Source: Clarireedia homoeocarpa (taxonomy: Eukaryota > Ascomycota > Leotiomycetes > Helotiales > Rutstroemiaceae). Taken from it: a stretch of 10,430 bases of DNA. The stretch is from NCBI GenBank assembly GCA_001465935.1, contig LNKV01000166.1:6710-17139 (forward strand), read 5' to 3'. Of the stretch, positions 5,287 to 10,430 are shown in pieces. The translations under genes were made by a program, and so were the position numbers. The stretch's first letter is position 1, and each line of letters begins with the position of its first letter. The notes under the pieces are model-generated. The model searched no databases. It was not told where the DNA came from and worked only from the letters and a program-made list of their open reading frames with translations.

Positions 5287-8200
5287 TTATATTATTGTTA
5301 ATGGTTTAGTATCTACTCATAAACCTTCATGATTATATAGTTTGTCTCTTTTTGAATATGCGTCAAAATTTAATGTTACTTCTATAGTATCTATGTTAAC
5401 ATAACCTTCTTTGTAGCTAGATTTAGTATCTGGTCTTGTAGCTTTAACTTCTTTCTTATCAAAGTACATTGTTTTAAAGTCTTCTAAACTTAGTGAGTTG
5501 TCAAAAACTCCTTTAGACTTTATTACTATTCCCTTATTTTTTTTAGTTATATATTCGTTCTCTAACACTAAACAATAAGTCTTACCAGAATTAAAATAAG
5601 CTTCTTTAATCTTATACTCTAATTTAAATTGTCCTAATTCCTTACCAACTAAATGTTTGTCAAGTTCTAAATCAGTCACAATACTATCAGTGTCAGAGTA
5701 ATAAATTTTACCTCCTTTATTTAGAATATCCAGTTTTATTTGTGTCATATATATTCTAGCATATGAAGTAATAGCAGCTGAAATTGACACAGCTACGTCG
5801 TCAAATGAATGAAGCTTTTCAACATCTATATTCGATTTATTATTCAAAACTTCTATATAGTCTAGTCCATGTTCTTGTGTAATTTGTTTACTTATTACAT
5901 TAGAGTATGCTACTAACACATCATTGTCTGATATAGATAATACAGAATTTATAGGCTTGGTACTTAAAATTTCATTATATTTATCCATAGATACCATTTC
6001 AGTAATTAATTTGGTAATAGTCATACCAAATCTACCTAATAAACTATTTAGAAGATACTTAGTAATAAGTTTTATAGATCCTTCTGAATTCGCTTTTATT
6101 TTAAATAAATCATCTACATATTTATCGAATACCTTATAAATTTTATTAAAACTATAACCTTTAAACACAGTAATTTCATAACCATTATTCTTGGCAAATT
6201 TCAATTCTTCACTGAAATATCAACCGTACCATTCACCATTAGGCATAATTAAACCCTTTTGGTGTACTGGTAACAAACCTAAATAACCATCGGTTGATTT
6301 TACTTTACAAAAGTAAAAACCAAATAAATCCTTCAAGTCTAGTCCATTCTCATTCTCAATGAATTCACAAATATAACCTGGCATAGCATTTTTAGCAACA
6401 AAAGGATAAAGAGAATTAACATCGTAATATAATAATTTTCTACCTCATGGTTTATATACTTCAACAATACCTCCATAATAAGCTTGTTTAATAGAACTAA
6501 ATACACTTATGTTGTTAATAACAGGTAACAAAGTATTACCTAAGTATTTGGTTAGAAATATATTCAAAGCTAATCTAGATATAGTCAAACATTCAGTTAT
6601 TTGTATATTATATTCTATAAATATATACCTATTAAAAGTATCCATTATTTCTAATAAAGATCGTAAATCTCGTTCTAAATATTTAAGGGTTTCTGTTCTT
6701 AAACATCAATCCTTTTTATATAATTCTTTATACTCATCTAACTCAATTACTTTGTTTTTTACTTTATAGTATTCAATTGCAGGTGTATTACCTACATAAT
6801 TTAAGGTATCATATCTAATAAAATTATAAGGTAATAAACCTTTTTTAGTACTGGAACCAAAGCTTTTGGACAGGTTATCTAAACTGTCATGTAATAAGTT
6901 TAAAGAGTCAATAAAGCTAATTTTAGAATAGCCAGAAGGTGTTTTTACTCTAACTACAGCTTTTAGTACTTTATTATCTCTAAGTTTAGTATCAATAATA
7001 TAGTAATTAAAACCTTTTTCAGAATTTACTCTTTTTAAAGCTGCTAGTATAAATATTATGTCGAATCCTCCTAGATTATGAGTAAAATAAATATGATCCC
7101 TATTCCTTACACTGAGCATATCCTCAATACACTTTATAATTAATTCATCTGGAGTTTTAGCATCTTGACCTAAATAGTACATAGATATGTTATTATTCTT
7201 AGCATTTTCTAATGTTGTAAATCCTAAAGCATATACTTTTGATTTACTATCCATATCTTTATATGTTTCAATATCAAATGTACCTATTTTAGGGTTAGCC
7301 ATACCTACATATTTTTGCGGTTTAGTTTTAAGAATAGGTAATTTAATAGGTAATTCTTTACTCTTAACTTTACCATTTTCAAAATGAAATTTATAACCAT
7401 CTATATTTCGAATAAAACCATCTTTACCTACTTTTTTATCCATAACATTTTTGATAACCTTAAATCCATGTATATTATATACGTTTTTTATAGATTCACT
7501 GTCATTTATGTCTTTAACTGTGATAATATAGTCTTTATCCTTAATTACATAGTGATAAAACCGTGTATCAACTGAAAATTCTTCTCCTTCCGTAGGAAAA
7601 GATTTCTTTTGACTTGTAACCCCATCTCGTACTTTTGTCATAAAATCTATATCATGTACAGACGATACATAGAGTCCACTCTTATCGACATCAAAAGTAA
7701 GTAATTTACCATAATAAATTTCATTAGTCGATAAAGGAAGCAAACTACTACTAAAATTTAATTTGGTTTGTTTAATGTTTATGATATTTTTATCCAAGGT
7801 TACCTTATTAATATTTTTTAAACGTAGTTTATCGAAACTGTTGTTGACTATATACATTACTTGAATTAAGTTAATCTCGTCAGGATCATACTTTTCTATA
7901 TAAAAATTTAATCTATCAACTAAAGTATCAAACCTTTCGCTTAATACATTATCAAAATCAAAGGATTTAGTATAATATATACCAAACTGATCATCTAACA
8001 TACAGTAAATCTTATACCCCTCTCGATTAGTCATTTCAATTTTAACTAATACACTATATGTATTATTAACAATTAAGTCATTTTTCATATTTTTTATAAA
8101 GTTTTCTTTATAAAAATCTTCGAGTTCAAAATATATAGATTTAACCTTATGTTTTAAAGAACCTTCTTTATAATCTTTTCTTCCTTCGGAAGAAAAAGAT

Positions 8201-8376
8201 CTCTTACTATTATTAACAACAGCTTGGTGGTGAGAAGAGGAAGAAAAAGCTCTGAAATTATTATTAAGGCTCTTGCTCTGCACCGAAAAAGTATTAACCA
8301 GCAATAAATCGCGAGTAATATAGCAAGGAGAATAAGCCACAGGTAAAAAGTTGTTGTGTGTATAAAGTTTTTTCAT
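5287..8376 (-). CDS. dpo: Protein-primed family B DNA polymerase with N-terminal terminal-protein-like region, 1029 aa (code 4)
   Basis: Replicates the plasmid by protein priming. The frame runs from ATG 8376 to TAA 5287 with four TGA codons read as Trp (residues 557, 644, 719, 1020); one TGG is present. Exonuclease motifs: Exo I FDIET (367-371), Exo II HNLGGFD (433-439), Exo III YLERD (566-570). Polymerase motifs: A DVNSLYP (Asp652), B KYLLNSLLGRFG (773-784), C YSDTDS (Asp895, Asp897), and KTY (932-934), which in phi29 polymerase is KxY. About 366 residues precede Exo I, whereas phi29 polymerase has about a dozen, so residues about 64-360 probably form the terminal protein. Residues 1-63 are shared with the RNA polymerase. 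An alternative start is Met97, which would leave out the shared part. The W-V-D-T-K-P-L-T-I-I tail follows the last TGA. Confidence 0.96.
8174..8199 (-). repeat. Hairpin straddling the inner edge of the right TIR
   Basis: On the given strand TCTTTTCTTCC (8174-8184), a TTC loop (8185-8187) and GGAAGAAAAAGA (8188-8199) form an 11-bp stem with one bulge. The TIR edge falls exactly between loop and second arm. It encodes SFSSEGRKD in the DNA polymerase. The left TIR edge has only the shared arm, followed by a pyrimidine-rich run. Confidence 0.8.
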
Positions 8377-8914
8377 TTTTTAGTTATTATTAAAAGGGTG
8401 TCACTTACGTAGCACCATCGCTTCCACTAGTAAATTACCAAATGAACACATAGTAATTCTACAAGTTACGCGATCACGACACATTACCTCACCTGAGGAC
8501 TTTAGTAGAGGACCGAGCAAGTAGTGTGTTCTCGACCACCAGTCATCAGATCATAGCAAATACTGATACTTGATGACCCTTAAGAGTAGACAAAATCTTC
8601 TAGTCTTAAGGTATTTATTCCTGTCAAAAAATCACTGTATATATAACTACCGGTATAGAGAGTATAATATACAGATCAAGGTTTAACAGAGACTCTCTAG
8701 CCTAATCCAAATAATATTACCTGTACTCTTGACAGAACGGATCGTTTATCAAAAGATAGTCAAGGGATCGGTGAGCCGTTACCTCCGTTTTCTCATCCTA
8801 CTATCTTTTGGTATCGTCTAAGCCTCGGATTCAATTCTTCATATCCAGCAAGTCTATGCAACCAGTAGATCCGGTAGTAGACAGGTGCACTACTTTAGCT
8901 ACTGATTTAAATTA
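8377..8914 (-). ncRNA. Structured leader upstream of the DNA polymerase gene, right arm copy
   Basis: This is the inverted copy of 1517-2054, ending at the DNA polymerase start codon. The helix-11-like GGTAACGGCTCACC lies at 8770-8783 on the minus strand. The same RNA leader would therefore precede both mRNAs, so any control through this leader would act on both polymerases together. Confidence 0.55.
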
Positions 8915-8934
8915 CCTCTAGCAAAAGCTAGAGG
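8915..8934 (-). repeat. Perfect 8-bp hairpin, right arm copy
   Basis: This is the inverted copy of 1497-1516, in the same position relative to the right-arm tRNA-like element and the DNA polymerase leader. Confidence 0.8.
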
Positions 8935-8938
8935 CGTA

Positions 8939-9009
8939 GAGAGATGGAGGAATCGAACCTCAGACAAATGATCTGCAATCAACGTGTAAACCATCTACAA
9001 TCATATCCC
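8939..9009 (-). tRNA. tRNA-Cys-like element, right arm copy
   Basis: This is the inverted copy of 1422-1492, upstream of and on the same strand as the DNA polymerase gene. The plasmid therefore carries two identical copies, each placed as the 5' boundary of a polymerase leader. The structural doubts are the same as for the left copy. Confidence 0.55.
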
Positions 9010-9049
9010 TGCGGGGTTCCAGGTCAACTCCTATTCGATTCGTTTCCTT

Positions 9050-9080
9050 ACCAGGAGGTAAGTTCCTTACCATCCTGGTC
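9050..9080. repeat. GAA-loop hairpin, right arm copy 2
   Basis: This is the inverted copy of 1351-1381, lying upstream of the right-arm tRNA-like element on the minus strand. Confidence 0.85.
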
Positions 9081-9089
9081 TTAAAATAA

Positions 9090-9544
9090 TATACAATTTT
9101 TTTCAAAACTACTCAACCCCTAAATCCCCAATCATGGGGACTTAAACTCAACCTTAAAGATTGAATAATTTTAACATTTTAATATTTTCAAAACTACTCA
9201 ACCTCAATCTTCGTCTGTTACAATTTTCTTATTGGTCATCGTGAAGATATTTTACATATTATTATAAACAAATTTCTCTATTTCACCTATTACAAATTTT
9301 CATATTTTACTATTTTATTTATATTTTTATCTTATAAATCAATATGTTTAATATTTTACTATTTCATATTTTTTTTTATCTGATAAATCAATATGTTTCT
9401 GAGAAAAAAAATCGGTTCCCCACCATTACACCAAAATCAATCCAAAAATACTTTGAAAGTTTGAAAGCCTCCTTCCATTAATAGGATAAAAAAATGCGTA
9501 AATTGAATACATCCCCCCCACATAACCTTTTTTATTCTTTTCAT
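9090..9544. repeat. Second AT-rich zone, right arm copy
   Basis: This is the inverted copy of 887-1341, with the same short repeats and the TCCCCA/TGGGGA hairpin at 9125-9140. No gene was seen. Confidence 0.65.
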
Positions 9545-9576
9545 GACCAGGAGGTAAGTTCCTTACCATCCTGGTC
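9545..9576. repeat. GAA-loop hairpin, right arm copy 1
   Basis: This is the inverted copy of 855-886, with the same bulge and loop on the opposite strand. Confidence 0.85.
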
Positions 9577-9642
9577 TTAAAATAAACATATTACTGTGTC
9601 ATATATATTTTCATCTGTCGTTGGTCTCGACGAGTCTCGACA

Positions 9643-9890
9643 CAACCTCAAGTTTCGCCTGTTACAAATTTCGTTTATGTCATAGTGAATAATATACAAT
9701 CTCACCTCAATCTTCGCCTGTTACAAATTTCGTTTATGTCATAGTGAATTAGGTATGAACCAACCTCAAGTTTCGCGTGTTACAAATTTCGTTTATGTCA
9801 TAGTGAATAATATACAATCTCACCTCAATCTTCGCCTGTTACAAATTTCGTTTATGTCATAGTGAATTAGGGTATGATCCAACCTCACTT
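9643..9890. repeat. 59-bp tandem repeat array, right arm copy
   Basis: This is the inverted copy of the array at 541-788, with four cores at the same 59-bp period and the same alternation of tails. The single-base variant in one core (ACACGCG instead of ACAGGCG) is present in both arms, so the arms are homogenised as whole units rather than repeat by repeat. Confidence 0.92.
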
Positions 9891-10421
9891 TTAAGAACTT
9901 ACATCCCTGTCAATCAAAAAAGGTCAATATTATGGTTACCACTTGCATATATTTTGGATTATTTTACTACCATTTGTATTTTATCTGACAAATCAATATG
10001 ATTCATATTTTTTTTTGGTTAAAACTTAAACATACCTTTTCATCATGACAGCAATCTTTTCTGATCAAAAACAGTACAAATTGTTGCATACTTCTAGGAT
10101 TTTTGACTATTTTTGGTTTATTTTTACCTGAAAAATCTATATGTTTCTAGATGTGATTTTCATCGAAAAAAACATACCTTTTCCTCATGAAAGAATCTTT
10201 TCTGATAAAACAGTACAATTTTTTGCTATTTTTAGAATGTTTTTTCCTGACAAATCACTATAAAAAAAAAACGTTAATTTTCGTGAAAAAAACTACAGAC
10301 AGATGGGAAGTTAATTTTAGGTGCTCGCGCATTTCCCGAAAAACCAATAAAAATGACCTTGCAAAGAGAAGACACTCTCTCTCTATTAATGGCACCCTCG
10401 AGGAAAGTAAAAAAGGGTCCT
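9891..10421. repeat. AT-rich subterminal zone, right arm copy
   Basis: This is the inverted copy of 10-540, with the same degenerate repeat units in reverse order. No gene was seen. Confidence 0.7.
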
Positions 10422-10430
10422 CCCCCCCCC
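10422..10430. other. C9 plasmid terminus (right), probable protein-primed origin
   Basis: This is the mirror of the left end: nine C residues on the given strand, which are G9 at the 5' end of the other strand. Identical ends are expected if both are initiation sites for the same terminal protein and DNA polymerase. Confidence 0.6.

Larger units (their letters stand above)
1..10430. mobile_element. Complete linear mitochondrial plasmid (invertron) with long terminal inverted repeats
   Basis: The first bases are the reverse complement of the last, and the two start codons lie at mirror positions (2055 and 8376 sum to 10431), so the element appears complete end to end. It carries only a protein-primed type B DNA polymerase and a T7-like RNA polymerase, the standard gene pair of fungal mitochondrial plasmids such as kalilo, maranhar and mlp1. 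Both genes need TGA read as Trp, which places expression in a mitochondrion with code 4. There is no cargo gene, integrase or host gene at the edges, so a free plasmid is more likely than an integrated copy. The fungal host is inferred from gene content and code. Confidence 0.93.
8188..10430 (-). repeat. Right terminal inverted repeat, 2243 bp
   Basis: This is the mirror copy of 1-2243. It carries the same elements in reverse order and includes the first 63 codons of the DNA polymerase gene. Its inner edge at 8188 falls at the loop/arm junction of a hairpin whose other arm (8174-8184) lies outside the repeat. The near-perfect identity of the arms implies recent copying or continuing gene conversion between ends, as expected if strand-displacement replication lets single-stranded ends anneal. 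Confidence 0.97.

Noticed and set aside
5924..6139. 71-codon open frame on the + strand
   Set aside because: It lies wholly within the DNA polymerase gene on the opposite strand, between motifs B and C, with no family resemblance; it is a shadow frame.
6509..6769. 86-codon open frame on the + strand
   Set aside because: It is antisense to the DNA polymerase region between Exo III and motif A; no recognisable protein.
7187..7575. Two + strand frames of 66 and 63 codons, one rich in hydrophobic residues
   Set aside because: Both are antisense to the Exo I region of the DNA polymerase. The hydrophobic look comes from antisense of an AT-rich gene.
5287..8376. DNA polymerase as three or four separate small genes
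   Set aside because: The pieces are in one frame, separated only by TGA, and together give all exonuclease and polymerase motifs in the usual order.
1..10430. Inverted-repeat structure as an assembly artefact (palindromic misjoin)
   Set aside because: The arms end in a unique centre with two different complete genes, and long TIRs are the hallmark of this plasmid class.

Overview
The window looks like one complete linear mitochondrial plasmid (an invertron), most likely from a filamentous fungus. Three things point there. The two ends are mirror images. The only two long coding regions are a protein-primed family B DNA polymerase and a T7-like single-subunit RNA polymerase. Both coding regions read through only if TGA is tryptophan (mould mitochondrial code 4), and the polymerase bodies are very AT-rich (about 17-20% GC in lines counted by hand). 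The host species cannot be named from the sequence.

Layout. Positions 1-2243 and 8188-10430 are inverted copies of each other (terminal inverted repeats, TIRs), symmetric to the base about the window centre. Reading inward, each TIR holds: a G9 terminus; an AT-rich zone of degenerate repeats; an array of four 59-bp repeats; a GAA-loop hairpin; a second AT-rich zone ending in a second copy of that hairpin; a tRNA-Cys-like element; a 538-nt GC-richer leader rich in hairpins, which includes a stretch resembling helix 11 of small-subunit rRNA; and a start codon followed by 62 more codons.

The unique centre (2244-8187) holds the rest of the two genes, which converge: the RNA polymerase on + (2055-4997) and the DNA polymerase on - (5287-8376). 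Between their stop codons lies a large inverted repeat (5165-5248) flanked by A and T runs, well placed to end transcripts from both sides.

How it fits together. The DNA polymerase, with a roughly 300-residue N-terminal region that probably acts as the terminal protein, would prime replication at both ends. The RNA polymerase would transcribe both genes from identical sequences in the two TIRs. Because each TIR runs 63 codons into its gene, both polymerases begin with the same 63 residues. This gives them one shared promoter, leader, translation start and N-terminus. No cargo gene was found. The most unusual parts are the shared N-terminus, the tRNA/rRNA-like leader, and a hairpin sitting exactly on the TIR edge.
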